Assembly (NCBI GenBank): GCA_963708115.1
Contig: CAVPRX010000001.1
Span: 620,001 to 684,000, forward strand
Direction of reading: 5' to 3'
DNA: 64,000 bases
Source: VRUE01 sp963708115
GTDB lineage: Bacteria; Actinomycetota; Thermoleophilia; Solirubrobacterales; 70-9
Part shown: positions 63,660 through 64,000 of the stretch, one piece after another
How positions within the stretch are numbered: position 1 is the stretch's first letter
Layout of the letters: every line of letters begins with the position of its first letter
The notes under the pieces: generated by a model
The model's database searches: none
Told to the model about the DNA's origin: nothing
What the model saw: only the letters and a program-made list of their open reading frames with translations
Program-made: the position numbers and the translations under genes

Positions 63660-64000
63660 GTAGCTCTCTCCTTGTCTCCGAGCCTCTCTTCCGGGCCGCT
63701 TTCCCTCTGCGGCACCCGTTGGGCTCGGTGTCCCTGTGGTGCTTCTGCCGTCCCCTCCCTGAGCACGGCCTTAGGGCAGGATAAAAGAAACCGTTTACAA
63801 ATACAAGGGGAGGTTTTTTAAGATGAAGGAACTCGGCTCCAGGAGCCGTCGTGCCTCCGTGCCTGCAGCTCGGCTCCTCCCAGGAGCGGGAGCTCTACTC
63901 CACCGCGGGATTACGCGCCGGCGGGGGCTCCGGGCATGTGCCCAGACCCGACCTCATTCCGCCCGGACATAGCCGCCGCCGCTCGTTTCGAGCCCGATCG
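63660..64000. other. Non-coding leader of the giant secreted gene cluster
   Basis: No convincing gene in this 340-base stretch. It holds an AT-rich segment at about 63780-63815 (tttgtaaacggtttcttttatcc on the minus strand), where TTGTAT then TTTATC with 16-17 bases between could be the promoter of the minus-strand cluster. It also has GC-rich dyads (CGGCTCCaGGAGCCG near 63835, CTCCTcccAGGAG near 63875). A plus-strand ATG at 63822 opens a 47-codon Arg-rich frame that I do not support. Confidence 0.4.

Noticed and set aside
63822..63965. Plus-strand 47-codon frame with a GGGGAGG site before the ATG
   Set aside because: Arg/Ala-rich and overlaps dyads typical of a regulatory region; the ribosome-like GGGGAGG may be chance. 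No homology can be argued.

Overview
The window is about 70 percent G+C with strong GC3 bias. Many genes start with GTG or TTG, and neighbouring genes often overlap start with stop (ATGA, GTGA or TTGA). It carries several F420-type luciferase-like oxidoreductases, ergothioneine genes, a MerR-adenylate cyclase fusion, class II FBPase and very large secreted repeat proteins. Together these suggest an actinobacterium of the Thermoleophilia / Solirubrobacterales type. No rRNA is present to prove this, so the placement is inference. I recognised no tRNA, rRNA, CRISPR array, insertion sequence or integrase.

Layout. (1) 0-7.5 kb, minus strand: housekeeping run tilS, hpt, ftsH, folP, folB, folK, then coaX and the start of a dus gene. 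A GST-like gene lies divergently between. (2) 7.5-9.2 kb: a hipBA-type toxin-antitoxin pair behind an unusually AT-rich operator region. (3) 9.2-12 kb: MerR-cyclase, a PII-like protein, a nucleoside phosphorylase and a coiled-coil protein. (4) 12-15.4 kb: a structured leader, then a cell-wall enzyme (lysozyme-like + degenerate M23 + M15-like) and an unknown gene, both broken by many indels. (5) 15.4-24.3 kb: HAD phosphatase, universal stress protein, LysR regulator, ammonium transporter, sirtuin, a FadB-like fusion and CorA. (6) 24.4-33.8 kb: type III glutamine synthetase, metallophosphoesterase, P450, RlmN, amine oxidase and small genes. (7) 33.8-45.8 kb: three luciferase-like oxidoreductases, GlpX, an orphan HipA, EgtB/EgtD, an SDR, a Flp/TadE-leader protein and the pntAA-AB-B transhydrogenase. 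(8) 45.8-52.9 kb: CtpE-like P-type ATPase, then a catabolic cluster (thiolase; enoyl-CoA hydratase, Baeyer-Villiger monooxygenase, thioesterase and gamma-glutamylcyclotransferase-like protein in an overlapping chain). (9) 53-56 kb: an ECF sigma / anti-sigma pair enclosed by three small coiled-coil tail-anchored proteins that share an upstream motif. (10) 56-63.7 kb, minus strand: an acyltransferase and two giant translationally coupled secreted proteins, one built from four repeats of about 230 residues.

Two general features matter to any reader. First, about thirty single-base frame breaks interrupt otherwise well-conserved genes. They cluster at 12.9-15.5 kb and 26-41 kb, while many long genes are intact. 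This looks more like sequencing or assembly indels than gene decay, so 'broken' genes here should not be read as biological pseudogenes without checking. Second, several gene ends carry long perfect inverted repeats that contain the stop codons of both convergent neighbours.

The strongest candidate for an under-described system is the sigma-factor module at 53.9-56.0 kb. Next are the repeat architecture of the giant secreted protein and the multi-domain wall enzyme with its structured leader.
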